From Antitrichia curtipendula (taxonomy: Eukaryota > Streptophyta > Bryopsida > Hypnales > Leucodontaceae): a stretch of DNA of 64,000 nucleotides. Below, piece after piece: positions 50,981-64,000 of the stretch. The stretch's first letter is position 1. The number at the start of each line of letters is the position of its first letter. The stretch covers positions 12,358,981 through 12,422,980 of the forward strand of contig OX579640.1 in the NCBI GenBank assembly GCA_951230915.1, given 5' to 3'. The notes beneath the pieces are model-generated. The model saw only the letters and a program-made list of their open reading frames with translations. It was not told where the DNA came from and did no database searches. A program made the position numbers and the translations under genes.

Positions 50981-52183
50981 TGATTCAATGTTGTGCCGTC
51001 CCTAATTGAAGAATGGCAACCTTGAATTGGACTCTAGGAGAACCTTTGATTTTTTTTGGTAATCACCTAACAAAATTGAAGCACTTTCACTTCTTTTATG
51101 GATAAGGTGGCTACTCCAAAATTGCTGCCTTTTGCTACTATGCCTTGATACTACTATATCAATAGATTGGTCAGATTTTCTTGTTCGAATTCCAACGCAC
51201 CAAAGAGCACAACATTTGGACATCGTATGCAAAAGTTAGGAGGGGTCAAAGTTTTTCTTGGTAAAGGTTGTAGAATTTATTTTTATACATGGGAACATAT
51301 TGATTTTGAAGATGTATCCAAAGTAATGATGGTGGTTTTGGATTAGCAGAGCATTTAGGGGGCCCACCTTAGAGCAAATCCATACATAATTAGTCAAGAG
51401 CAAGGTCTCTTATTGCTTACAAAAGTGATTATTCTCACCTACAATTAGGTTGAATACATTTAAGATATATGTAACTCTAGTTTTTATATTTTAGTATTAT
51501 CTTGGATCTTCTACGAGTAAGTGTATTTGATAATCAATGGAGCATGTTCCACCATCTTAAACTAATTAAACTCCTAAATTATTTTTGTTTATCAATTTAA
51601 ACTTCAAAGCTATAAAATAAGAAATATGGAAGTTGGAAGTTGATCATGTTGTATTTTTTTTATTCTTCATGTTTTGGTCACAAGATGAATAAACGGAAAG
51701 ACTTTTAGAACTTTGAAGTTAAATGAACATGAGCATATACAAGGTTTCAACTAATTGAATTGGATAATTCACTTTGTTTATCATACAATATTCAAAATTG
51801 GATGAAATTGTGATGAACTTCCAAATTCCGTATTTTTTATTCCATACCTTCAATGTTTGAATTCATTAATTATTGAATCCATAAAGATTCAATTAATTGT
51901 CTATTTGGTAGAATATATTTCACAAACTATTTAGCCCCTTCACAATTAAAAATTCAAATGTAAAAAAATGAAAGATTCAAATATGTATTTTACACACAAA
52001 ATCTTGATTGTATTATTTGTATATCCATCAAAATTTCATAGGATATCTTCACAATTTTGAAAATTTTGAATATTCCTTGTACTAAAAGGAAAAAACACAA
52101 CATAGAAATTAGAGTTGCAATAAATGGATTTTTCTTTTGCATTCCATATCTCAAATGTACTTTGTTATATCTCTCAACTCATG
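50981..52183. other. AT-rich intergenic DNA, no gene seen
   Basis: Only short random open frames. Confidence 0.55.
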
Positions 52184-52975
52184 AATCCCTAAAGTCCCAA
52201 TTATACCTTTGGGTATACTTAAAAGGTTCACACAAATTCTTATGATCTCAATTTTTGACATGTTTTTTTCAAACTTTTTTTGAATATAGAAAAATACATT
52301 AGCTTTTTAGGAAGATAATTATCCTTCTAATTGGTGCCCTAGAGCAAAAATTTTGCCACTCAATGCTCCAAAAGCATTTCACCTAGCAACAAAAATAAAA
52401 CACAAAAAATTGTAATAAAAATTCTAAAAATTTGATCTCCTAGGTTATATTTTTGTCTACACGGAAAGCCTTGATTCATTATATATGGATTAGTGACTTA
52501 AAAATTATAGAGATTCTTATTTTGCAAGCAATCATTTTTTAATCTTTTTGGAAAAATAAGGTTTGTTTGCTAGAACAATCTCACCATTGGAAATAGTATG
52601 TTTTAGTTCCATCTTAGTTAGAGTTATTAATGATATAGTTTTTCCTTCTATCTCACACCTACTTCTACTTAATAATTTTTAAAGGTGAAAATAAAGTTGT
52701 TATTTTGAACTTCTTTTTTTCACACTCTCAATTCAGTTTTTCAATATATAAAAATTGAAATTCAAAAATTTGTAGTACAAAAATTTTGAGTGAAAAAGAT
52801 TCAAAGTTTTACAATCTAGTCATGTAAGGTACAAAAGAACTTGTTTTCTTCACTTTAATAGGAAATATCTTGCAATCTATGAGGTGAAAGTTTTTTAAAT
52901 TTCTTCCATATGTTCTTATATTAGTCTTAGTTATTATTAGATATGGAAAAGAATAAAAAACGAAATATAAAACTT
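52184..52975. mobile_element. TTAACCCC-family element, copy 10 (type A, 3' truncated)
   Basis: Starts GAATCCCTAAAGTCCC and shares the type A interior (GAAAGCCTTGATTCATTATA). The expected right end is missing; similarity fades near 52975. Confidence 0.55.
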
Positions 52976-53698
52976 TTACAATGGGCAATGAATACCCTTG
53001 TAGAGTATGGGTTTATGATTCAAATACAAGTACCATACCTTTGAATCCTTGATACATATATTGTCCTTGGGCATAAAAAAACATCTCTTTTACAAGTTCA
53101 TTTACTATTAAAATGTACTTAGATGCATATTATCCTACATGGACGTTAGATTCGGCATAAATTAAGTCATTTTTGCAATAAAAAAAAGAGGTTCCACATG
53201 TCATCATGTGAACGATGTGAAGTGACATGGACCTCTAAGAATATGATGTGGAAAAATTCAATTTCCGCACCTAAGTGTTGAATCAAACCTTCACATACAA
53301 TATTGTATTCCCAAACAAGACCTATGGTAGAAGTACCTATTTTGGACAACCCCCAAGAAATGGCTTTATAAGGTGACCTATTGTAGATAAGAATTAGATG
53401 CACTATTCACTTTAAAAGATTCTTTGTTTGTACCTTCTCATTCATTCATCTTTTTTCCCTCCTTGCTTAGGGAGATGTGCCCAAACTAACCACAATAGGT
53501 GAGTCTACAAGAGCGGAATGATTCCAAATGAAAAATATGCATTTATATTGAATTAAATATTTGGTCTAGAAAAAAAAAACTTTAGTTTTAGTTTTTCATT
53601 CTTCCTCATCCTTATATTTGCACACTGAGCTCAATTTCTCAATGAATTTCCCACATCCTACATGCTAAAATGCTTAAGTTATCACAAAAAGGTGCTTT

Positions 53699-53956
53699 CT
53701 ACCTCAACCAAACCGTACTATAAAATTTTACAAGACCAAAGTTTAGTTTGGAAATCATAAATGGGCTGGGATAGGAAACATCAGTGATTCTCGGTTCCAC
53801 TTTTCTCAAGAAATACGTTGACTTAAAGTACTGCTGTGGAAAAGACCGCAGGTCAACAAATGAATCCCAATATTCCTTCATTGCCGACAATGAATAAAGA
53901 GACAGCAAACTGAAGACTAAGTTTTGAAGACTACATATAAGATAACTAAGATACAC
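53699..53956 (-). other. Unidentified open frame, possible gene fragment
   Basis: An 85-codon frame in a locally GC-richer patch, with a protein-like middle (MKEYWDSFVDLRSFPQQYF). No domain recognised; its right part overlaps the edge of the AAGGTAA-family element at 53947. It may be a captured exon fragment or chance. Confidence 0.2.
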
Positions 53957-54233
53957 TTTAATTTTGACAGCTTTCTAAAATTGATCACTTCAGATTCTTG
54001 CCTAAAATACATTCTCACTGTTCATGAGGAGTCTACAGTCGATTCTAGAAAACATTTATTTTCAGCACTTTGAAAATTAGTTGTTTTATTCATATAGTGT
54101 TAAAAAAAATGCATTCTAAGAGAATCTAAAATTGCCTTTTGACTACCAACAAGACCCCACAAAAAGTTTTTTATTAGAACAATGGGAACCATATTGAATT
54201 GCATATTTGTGCAATTTTAGATGTAGTTATTTT
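53947..54233. mobile_element. AAGGTAA-family element (relative of 57735)
   Basis: Aligns along its length with 57735-58019 (AATTCTTGCCTAAAAT-like start, TTTTCAGCACTTTGAAAA, CCCACAAAAAGTTTTT). Its ends are degenerate (AAGATACACTTT and GATGTAGTTATTTT). Confidence 0.6.
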
Positions 54234-57200
54234 AACATTGACTACCAATTAGGGGAGGGGGGCTTTTGCATCCTTGAAAAGGCTATGGGGACCCCTACAA
54301 TGAACAAAATTGTCTTCTATGTCTCCTTAACTAACCCCACTGAATCTTGGAATTAATTGGTAAGTTTTCTACATGCATCTAGAAAAGCATAATACCTTTC
54401 TAGTATGGGGAGGACCATTGCCAAATTTGCAATGTTATGTAACATAGATTTGTTGGAAACAAGGCAATGTTGAAGCCTAAGCTAGAGCTCATGTAGTCAT
54501 TTGGTTTTGAAGTCCTTTCTATCCTTGGAAGGATGAAATTGGATAATTGTAAAAATCGTCCTCCTTTGGGGGGCTATTAGTTTTGTATTTTGTAACCTCT
54601 CCTAGTTATTTGACAAGGTCTTTGATTTTAAATAAGTATTAAAGTATTTCTTTAATTTGATTGTCTTGTTGTACATAATAAGCTTATGTCTTTTTTTCCA
54701 AAGTGAGAAGACCCAAAGACCAAATGAATACTAGCCTTGGCCTAATGCAATGTTTTGGCTTGATTTTTGTGATTTGGACAATCACTTAGTAGGCATATAT
54801 TATTGATTTTTCACATATTTTTCAAAAATACCTTAAGAATTAAACATGTGCCAAAATTTGAAATTTGAAAAATTCATAATAGTTAGTGTAGATTTGTTGG
54901 ATTTTTAGAATTTCATTTTAAAACCATACCTCATTGAAATTCTTATTAGTTATACAATTTTGCTTGCTAGAACAATTGTTGATGGTATAAATAGAAATAA
55001 TTACAAGTAGAAAATTTAAAAAGGCTATTAAATATGAATAGTGTCCAATTGGTAATATCTTTTTAATATCAATAGACTTCTCAATTGAAAAATTAGAAAT
55101 CACTTGGTAGTTAATTAGCAAGTGTTACCAACATAGAATGTTTAAGTGGAAGAATAAAATTCAAATGGGTACCATTACTATAAGACATCTTGTGTCTAAG
55201 CCCAAGTTGTTTGTTTGTCTTATTTGTTTGGGTTCTTGGTGAAATGTAATGAAAACTTGATCGTTAAAATTAAGTTGTTAATGATGTTTAGGTTGTATTT
55301 TAAGACTTGTGTGTGGAGAGATTTTATATGATTTAAAGTTGTCTATACTTGATGGTGAAACAATTTGTTGATGTGCCTCGGATGTGTCCCAAATAAATTG
55401 AGATTAATATGTATATGCATAGGCTATTTGATCCCAATTGAAAATTTTGCGTTGTAATTGTCAAAGTGAGTGAATAGAGTACATTGTCAAGTATGGATGT
55501 AGAGCTATGGAATGAAGTTTAGTTATTACACTTTGTGTGCGATTAGAATTGTTGGAGTGTAATCTTGTTCTTGTCAAATTGCTAAGCTTGTAGTTACTGA
55601 ATCAGTATTGAGCCATAATTAAGGAATGGAAGTCCAAGTTGATAATGCATATCTTTTGTCTTCTTGGTGTGGGTAACTTCTCGAATTCATTAGACCTATT
55701 AAACAATTTTTTCAATTCAAACCTATTGATTTGTTTTTTCTAGAACTAATTTTAGAATTTAGGAAATTATAAGATAATTTTTCTATTGAGTTTATTTTCT
55801 ATATGCAAGTTCAATATATCTATAAAAAATTAATTGGAATTGTATAATTTTACCTATTAAAGTTTTGATTATATATATTTAGCAAAAATTGTCAAAAGAA
55901 TTTTAGGGCAATAAAAAAAATATAATTTAAAAATTAATTGTATAAAGTTGTACTAAACTATCATAGGGATATTTGGGAGAAAAATCATACATTTGATTGT
56001 TTAGATTACAAGGTTCTAGAATTTGAAGTTTGAAAAAAGAAATTATTTTTACCCACCTTAATAGGGGAAGTAGGCTAACTGTTTTTGTTCAAGTAAGACT
56101 TTTTCTTCTATAGGTATTTTTCCTTACAATTGCATTATATATCATATTAGTTACATACTTGTCAAATCACAAACATAGAAGAAGAGTTTTGTACATATTG
56201 TTGCTATTTTCCAAAACAATGGGACAACCCCTGTAGCTTTCAATCTAGACACAAAAAATATTATATTCTTGCAAAATAGAAATATATACACTATGCCAAA
56301 TTTTAAGAAAATCCTTTCAAAATTGACTTCACATGAACCTACTTAAATTTCAAATCAATCATTGAATGACCAAATTGTCCTATCCAAATTAAAATATACG
56401 GAGTATAATGAGGAAATTTATAAGAAGCTAATACCAACAATCAATAAGGTAGAATGATCCATTGTCATTCTTTCAAATCATTGCTTACATTTAAACTAAT
56501 TGAATTCATAATATCTTCTCCCAATATAATGACAAATCAAAGATTTTTTCAACCCAATTCCACAATAAAATTGTCATAAGATATTTACACCCATAACTAA
56601 TACAACCACTAAAAATTGACCTACATTTGGACCAAAAATTTCACCTAAACGCGAAATTTTAGAATGATTTTTTTTCAAAATGCATTTTTGGGTCCAAGAA
56701 ATGAATTTCTTAATGCCAAATGATAGATGATAATCATTAAAATATATATGAAATCATCAAATTTGAATATATAAATTACAAATTTGTAGATGAAAAATAT
56801 CTTCTATCCAAAATGATTAATTTCGTTGTCACCAAGTAAGAGAAATTGTAAAATCTATAGGAATGACACTAATGTACACAATCAAAACATGACATTCTAT
56901 AAGAGCCTAAGTGTTGATTTTGGGTACACCTAAAGACGTTCCTTTAAAAGTTCATAACTTATTCTAAATACAATGTCTAAATTTTGTATGCTAAAGTGCA
57001 CTAGAGCCCTATTTCAGTTGTAAATAAAACTAAGTAAAATAGTCTTTGTTTAATAACAGTAACTATTAACTTAGTTGGTAGGTGCGCTTACCTTAATATT
57101 CACTTGTATTCACTTATATTCACTTAATATTCAATTGTAGGTGTGCCAATTCTTTAGAATTTTTACTACTAATATTAGGAAGTAACATGGTGTCATTAGA

Positions 57201-57734
57201 TCCCAAAGTAGGAATTATAATTGGATTGCCAAGGGTGGTTTCAAGTCCACAAACCTTCTATTCAAGGAAATTATTTTATAATGATAATACCAACATTCAA
57301 GATATTTTTTGAGTTCTATTAGCTATTTTTCTTCAATTCCCTTATTGAACCAATATTTCAAGTATTACGTCCATTTTTTCTCTCTATTTTTTTTAACTCA
57401 AAATAGTAAGTTTATAGATTTTTTCACTGATATTTTTCCTCACGTTTTCAGATTGCAACTTAGTTTGTTTTTTCCCCAATTCCACCGACCAACAATGAAC
57501 TAACCAATTGTTCTCCCCCGAACATCTGATTTCCTACTGATTTCCTACTTGAGATTCTTGGGATTTGAGTTTGAGCAGTGCAGATTCCAACTTCTGTTAC
57601 ACATATTAAACTGAACTCATAGAAAAATTTCCATCAGTCAGAAATTAGTATTCTTATCCTCGTAAACCCTTTTTTTTACTGGAGTTGATTGAACCAATCC
57701 ATTTACCAGAGTTTACTGGAGTTCCATCAGCACT
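54234..57734. other. AT-rich intergenic DNA, no gene seen
   Basis: 54240-54600 is less AT-rich and ends in a T-rich stretch like the tail of an old transposon or transcript, but no motif identifies it. 57480-57730 is a small GC-richer patch without recognisable coding content. Confidence 0.45.
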
Positions 57735-58019
57735 AAGGTAACTACACCTAAAATCGCATGCTTCTTACAATTGTACACTACAAATTCTTGCCTAAAATGT
57801 ACTCCCACTATTCATGGGAGTCTATGATTGCTTTTAGGAACACCTATTTTCAGCACTTTGAAAATTTGTAGTTTATTCATACGTTGTCTAAAAAATGCAT
57901 TCTAAGAAACTCTAAGTTGTTGTTTTTACTACCAATAGGACTCCACAAAAAGTTTTTCAATATGATAATGGAAACCATGTTGAATTGCTTATTTGCACAA
58001 TTTTAGGTGTAGTTACCTT
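57735..58019. mobile_element. AAGGTAA-family element, 285 bp (best copy)
   Basis: Inverted ends AAGGTAACTACACCTAAAAT and ATTTTAGGTGTAGTTACCTT are perfect over 20 bp. Two diverged relatives lie at 53947 and, inverted, 36694. No clear target duplication (ACT left, AAC right). Confidence 0.8.
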
Positions 58020-61000
58020 AACCTAGTTGAGCCGGGATGACACCCCCCTCGCGCCCCCCCCTGCCTCGAGCCAAAGGGAAAACATTGAATTTTCTTTGTC
58101 ATGCATGATAAAGTTTGCAAATTGTGAATTCATGTTTGCAACCAGAGGCTCCAAATTAGTATAGATGGGTGTAGAAGATAAGTTAATCAAGCACAAAATA
58201 GGGGGTCTTTAATTTTACATTCACACCCGGAATGACTTTGGAGGGATGAGCGAGGGGTTGGATCACCCTGGTCCTAGGCCCCCATATTTGTTTGTTTTTT
58301 TAATGAATTTTTGATTTAAAAAACAAGCAATGACTTTTTTTTGTAGGAAATATTAAGAGAGATATTCTTCCTTTTTTAGTGGATGAAATTGTAAAATGCT
58401 ACCAAACCTTAGGGTGATATATTGTGTTAGTTTGAATGAATGTATATTCTTTTAGATGATTAAATAAACTTTCATCCCTATATTGTAGGTTTCACCCATT
58501 TTTGTGGATGTAAGTAGCTTCATCATTTCCAGTGAAGATCTCTTTTTGCACTACCTAAAATAAATGAAAAAACCCTCCCCTCCAAGCAACAATTTTCTTT
58601 CTGGCAATTTGGTGGTCATTTGCACCATGTCCTTAAAACACAAATAGTATTGAAAAGGCTGAAAATTGCAAAAAAACTTCAAATTAAATTTAAAAAATTG
58701 TAGATGAAAATAAAATTATGAATATGTGCTAATTTGATATTTTCTATCCAATATGTGGATGAATGTCTAAATTTGGAGCACCACTACAACATTTAGTATT
58801 GCCACTTTGGCACTGCCTAAAATAAATGGAAAAAAACAAAACCCTGTCCCCCCAAGTCGATCCTATGGTGAGTTATTATTGACCTTTGACAAGGTCTCCC
58901 AGCCATTGCACAGTACGTTGCTTGGCTTGGCCCTGCATGTGAGTTCAAATAATCACCCTAAGTTCAGGCTCTGGGGATTAGTTAAGCAGTTTTTTATAAT
59001 GTGGAAAAATTATTTATGGGATTTACCTGGGAAGTCCCCCTTATTGTATTGCTTCTCCAAGTTTTGTGCACCAGCCAGTGATGAAAAGGACCAAAGATTT
59101 TTTTTTAACTGGGGGCATTTTTTTTTTTGTCATTGATGATGTAATCTACAGTCAGGGTCCAATAATCTTACAAACTGCGGATTGTGTGTGTCCTTCAAAG
59201 AATTTTGCATAATATAGAATACAAGTAGTATGCTCTGTGCCTTTGTCACGCCAAAATAAAATAAAAGTAAATGTAGTTTTCTAGATTTTTAACTCATGAA
59301 AATTTCAAATTGAATGTCTTTTTTGCCATAAGTCAAAATGCCATGAAACAAAGTTTGTGAAGCCCTCCTTGTTGGGGACTTTTTGGTGGTACCAAGAATG
59401 CGTAGGGGGAATGCACAGTTCTGGAGATCTCACTATAACAAACAAACAAACAAAACAAAACAAAATAACCTCTTTTTTAGGTATAATTGACAATTTTCAT
59501 TTGGCATAATTGACATTCAATTCTCACGCAATCCCAATCAAGCATATCAAATTTTAGTTTCAAAAAAGAAAAAAGATTCCACTTTGGGTGAATTGTTTCA
59601 TTCAATATTCATGGTTTTACTATCATAATTGATTGAAAAACATTCATGGTGATTTTGAAAAAATTAATTGAATAATTATGTAGGAATTAAAACATTCTTA
59701 CACACATCTTTCCTTCCAACAAGCATCTTTCTAAAAAAGTTCCAGAAATCCCTCTATTGAGAGATTTCAATATTTGGATGACAATGCTTGAAGTTTGTAA
59801 AATAGATATGGTATCTTTACTGTAATTAGATTTTGCTAATTGACCCTTGTATTGTAATTAATTTTGTACATATGAGCATGATGGTATAATTCCTTTGCCA
59901 TAGTTGAAATATAGAGATGTATGTTTTACAAAGATTGGTCATATGACACTTTACATTGAACTCTTCATAAAGGGAATTCTAAAACTTTTTTGGAGATGTC
60001 TATTGAAGGAAAGATGTGTGTCTGGATGTTTCCTACATATCTATGCAATTGAATTAAAAAAAATTCACCAACAATGTTTTCAATCAATTATCATGTAAAA
60101 ACATGAATATTAAATGAAAAAGTTCACTAAAAAATAGAGTATTGGTTTTTTGAAACTGAAATTTGGTGTACTTGATTGGGATTGTGTAAGAATTGAATGT
60201 TAATCACTGAAATTTAATCAACCAAAAGATGTTTGTCATCTTTTGGTTGCATAATTGGGTAAATGCAAGAAAGACTAGTACTATTTTTTGTCACACTTGA
60301 CGTGTCGGACTTGTTATTGGCTATAACTTTTCAAGAATGAATCCAATTAACTTGAAATATTTTTTGGAGATGGCTAACCTGATCTTGTTTAGATTCCTTA
60401 TTTTTCGAAATTTAAAAAAAAAAATTAATATTTAAATTTAAATTTAGCTAATTTGTCACACTTTGTAATTTAGGGTTTTTTAGTACTGGGGAGTATCCAA
60501 ACTTAATGATCTAGATCTGAAATTTCTATGGTCTATTCCCATAGTAGGAAGTCATATTTCTACCAAAGGAAATTTAAAAGTATTTTATTTTATGCCCTCC
60601 ACATACGTGCAAACATGGCTCCCTTGCGTGCGTAGTTCTGAACATTCAAAATTGTTTCAAGATCATTTTTTTGGTGAAATGTCTTTCCTATAAAGTCTTT
60701 CCAAATGGCCAATTTTTAGTTTCCTTAAAAATTATTTTTCCTATTTTTTACAAATTAAAATGTGAAAGTACCTATTTTCATGAGATTTTGCACTTTTCCA
60801 GTTCTCCTACTTAGAGAATTTTTTTATGCTTTTCCTTCCTAGGGTAACTTCTTCTTAAAGGTGTATACATTGAACATATTTTTCAGATTTTTTTAAAATT
60901 GTTTTTCTAATTATACAGTACTCCCAAAAAAACATGAGTATTGTGGAAAACGCTACGTAAAGTGGACGGTCTTTCTTGCATTCACCCAATTATGCAAGAT

Positions 61001-61665
61001 GAAAAATACCAATTGTATTCTATATTATGCAAAAATTCTTTGAATGGCCCAAAAGATAATTGTAAGATGTACAAAATAGCACATATATATTTGGATATAT
61101 TTGGAGATACTTGTGATTCTCCACTTGTTCTGTGACATTCCACTAGTAGAAAGGGTGATCTTTGGGCACCAAGAAATAATATCAAAGCAAGTGCCCAAAG
61201 CCCATATTAGCATTAGATTGGTCTTCATATGGGTCTTTGAACCCTAAAAGCACTAAGTCTATGACTATATAAACAACTTCAATATTTTTGTACTCTATTT
61301 TGTCAGTAAATATGACTCTGAATTATTTCATTTTACTTTTCAGACATTAAATTATATATTTTTACAAGTCATAAGATTTTAAGACTTTTCTCAAAAAATT
61401 CGAAATTAATATTGTGAAGTTTTGAAGTAATTGTGAAGGAAAATTCATATCAATTAAATATAATTTATTCTCAAAACTTATGGAAAATTTTATCGTAGGT
61501 TTGTATTATAATATGGAACATAATACTTAGTATTATCTAAATTTCCACATCATTCTATAATTTAAAAATCAAGATACTATAATAGGCTCAAAGTTCAAAC
61601 TGTTGTAAATAGGAAAATTTTAGGAAAATTTCAAATTTTCTAATTGAAGTAGAAAACAGACTTTA
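58020..61665. other. AT-rich intergenic DNA, no gene seen
   Basis: A short segment with TGCCTAAAATAAATG near 58548 recurs near 58811 (about 265 bp apart). A (CAAA)n run occupies about 59437-59465. The frame 58807-59136 starts in that repeated segment and has no recognisable domain. Confidence 0.5.
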
Positions 61666-62573
61666 TGAACCTCTAAAGTCCCAAGTCTTTTTTCCATCAA
61701 AAACCACTCAAAATTATCATTTCTATTGCAAAGAGCAATAAACTTAAGACTTGTTTTTTTCCCATATCTAAGCGTAGGATCTTGCACTAAACAGTATAAA
61801 AATATGTGGAAGAAATTTCAAAAACTTTGACCGCATAGATTGCAAGATATTTGCACTTAAAGTGAATAAAACTAATATTTTTACACCTTGCTTGAGTGCT
61901 TGACTAGATTCTTTGATTTTTAATCTTTTTAACTTAAATTTTTTGTACTACTAATTTTTATTTTCTTAAATTTTTATGGTAAAAATTGAGTTGAAAATCT
62001 AAGAAAAAAAATTCACCAAAAGACACTTAATTTTCACTCATTAAAAATTTATTAAATAGAAGTATATTCAAGATTGAAGAGAAAACTAAATCATTAATAG
62101 CTCTAAGATGGGATTGAAAAACAATAATCCCAATGGCAAGATTGTTCTAGAATGAAAACTTAACCATGTGTAACAATTTTTTCTGAAAAATTGTAAAAAT
62201 TGCATTAAAAATTGCATTCTATAAATTATTTTTTCAAGAAGATGCTTAGATCGCCCCCAAAACAAGATTGTCAATAACTTTCTCATCACTAGTCCAAATA
62301 GAATAAATCAAATCTTTGGATGTAGACAAAAATAGAATCTTTGAGAAAAAAATTATAATAAAAATTATAAAAAATCAATTTTTTGTGATATTTTTGGGCT
62401 TCTTTTTGGACTTAGAGTGGCATAGCTTTTGCTCCCAGGCACCAATTAGAAAATTTTTATTTTAAAATAAAGCTCATCTGATTTTCTATCTTCAAATAAA
62501 ATTTCAAAAAAATATGTCAAAAATTGAAATCACACGAGCCTATCCTCAGGGACCTTAAGATTTTAGGGATAAC
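61666..62573. mobile_element. TTAACCCC-family element, copy 11 (type A, inverted)
   Basis: Reverse-orientation type A element, about 908 bp: it starts with ACCTCTAAAGTCCC and ends GGGACCTTAAGATTTTAGGG. It shares subterminal TTGCAAGATATTTGCACTT with type B copies. Confidence 0.65.
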
Positions 62574-62802
62574 TTCATTTTCATTATTTGAGCTCAAATT
62601 CAAGAAACATGATTTTTGTCTAAGATTCATATTTAAAACATTGAGTTACAAATTCCAAAGTACACTAAAAAAACAGACCTTTTGCAATTTGTTCATTTAG
62701 TGTTGATTAGATAGAATAGTCCTAAAAATCTTCTTAATCGTCTTGTAAGGTATTATCCTTTCTTTGTAGGCACCTAAAATCTCATTACCTACAAATGTCA
62801 TG

Positions 62803-63744
62803 TTAACCCCTAAAGGTTTTTGACTATGTTTTCACCAAAATCGCTCCAGAACTGCCATTTCTAATACTAGTGCCAAATTTTAGAAAAAAAACATTTTTGG
62901 ATACTTGAAGCCGTAGGATCTTGTAGTAAACTTGTTTAAGAAGATGTGGAAAAAATTTCAGAATTTTCCATTGAGTGGATTGCAAGATAATAGTGTTTGA
63001 ATTGACAAAAATCCTTTTTTTGTCCCTGCGAAAAAACGGGCAGCTGCCCCCCACAAGGTCACATTTGTATGAAAAAATGTCCAAAATGATGGTTACTCTT
63101 AAGATTTATTCTTCAAGGGAAGTTGTCTACATGCTTGAAAAATTTCAGATCATTTGGAATTGTACAACATATAGGAAAAAAATAGTAAGTAGGAAGAGGT
63201 AGAGAATGATTCAAAGCACTAAATTGTCAAGAATTTATTTATGAAATTGAAAAATGCCAATCCCAACGATTGAAATGTTGTAATAAACAATCTACACCCA
63301 ATGTTTTTATTTTTTTTCAAAAATATTGAAAACCGAGTTAAATAAAGGACTTCAAAGTTTATTTTAGAGTAGAGATTCCATAACTACCCTCAAACTAAGA
63401 ATCCTCATAACTTTTGACTCATTGATCAGAATGGAATGATTCAAAGCCTCCCGCGTACGTATAAATCTAAAGAACCAATTTCAAATTTTAGTTTTTTTTA
63501 AAAGTGATTTTTGAAGAAGTTTTTTTTGCTGCCCCGGCTGCCTGCCGAACAATGAAAATGACATATCATGCAATAACTTTTTAACCATGTAGTCAAAAGT
63601 TACGAAAATTGTTGGACCTTAAAGCTACTCCTCGGGCACATCTTATGTGAAAATTTGAAAGAAAAAAAAGAAAATTCCGGTCATAGTGAGCTGCCCAAAA
63701 TCGCTATGTTGTCAAAAAACGATGTTTGGTCCTTTAGGGGTTAA
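62803..63744. mobile_element. TTAACCCC-family element, copy 12 (type B)
   Basis: Starts TTAACCCCTAAAGG and ends CCTTTAGGGGTTAA, perfect 14-bp inverted ends, 942 bp. It is the fuller relative of 30804-31484. The frames at 62824-63084 and 62975-63202 lie inside it. Confidence 0.82.
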
Positions 63745-64000
63745 GACCCCCAAAATCCTATTTCTTATGTTTAGAATGTGATGTTGTAAGGAATTAATGA
63801 TAGTTAAAAATTCTACATGTGTTAGAAATTTAGCAATGCCTACTATAAGTGTTTTATGAGTAAAATAATATTGTTTATTTACTTAGATAGATTTCCAAAC
63901 AATTGTTAGAGAACATATGGACTTTCTACAAGGTTGTTGCCTTGTTGGACTTTGGACCAACAATGTAAATACAACAGAAAGTGAAAATAAAATAATAATA
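63745..64000. other. AT-rich intergenic DNA, no gene seen
   Basis: Nothing recognisable up to the window edge. Confidence 0.5.

Noticed and set aside
58807..59136. 109-codon plus-strand frame
   Set aside because: Begins in a locally repeated segment, has no recognisable domain and no supporting splice structure.

Overview
The window is nuclear DNA of a land plant. It carries three intron-containing plant genes: a mitotic cohesin kleisin, a plastid-targeted Rubisco assembly factor and a class I HD-Zip transcription factor. The rest is AT-rich intergenic DNA full of plant-type transposon relics. The lineage cannot be fixed from the sequence; low gene density with compact genes fits a medium or large genome, and a seed-free plant is only a guess. 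All gene models were built by hand from splice sites, reading phase and recognised protein motifs.

Layout. 1-5923 (minus strand): N-terminal two thirds of a RAD21/SCC1 (SYN4-type) gene, 11 exons with phases that agree throughout; the 3' end lies off the left edge. An Emigrant-like MITE sits in one intron. 5924-7600: its more GC-rich upstream region. 7600-9200: AT-rich DNA. About 9200-16800: a decayed LINE (reverse transcriptase, zf-RVT, RNase H-adjacent motif), interrupted by a small foldback element. 16933-18976: two elements of a TTAACCCC-ended family. 19200-20400: a GC-richer, promoter-like stretch with no recognised protein. 20436-22397 (minus strand): a complete four-exon RAF2/PCD-like gene. 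22550-41900: repeat-dominated DNA with TTAACCCC elements, a non-autonomous CACTA element with a perfect target duplication, a 457-bp TG microsatellite and a 9-bp minisatellite. 41885-44500: an 86-bp perfect tandem duplication, then a GC-richer unique island. 44547-46340 (minus strand): a complete three-exon HD-Zip I gene with TATA box, CA-rich leader and poly(A) signal. 47400-64000: repeat-dominated again.

The genes do not form a pathway. RAD21 acts in sister-chromatid cohesion, RAF2 in chloroplast Rubisco biogenesis and HD-Zip I in nuclear transcription control. The most distinctive content is two families of short elements with inverted ends. One (12 members seen, about 0.25-0.95 kb) has ends close to TTAACCCCTAAAGG. 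The other (6 members, about 0.13-0.55 kb) has ends close to AAGGTAAnC. No transposase for either was recognised here, so their class is open.
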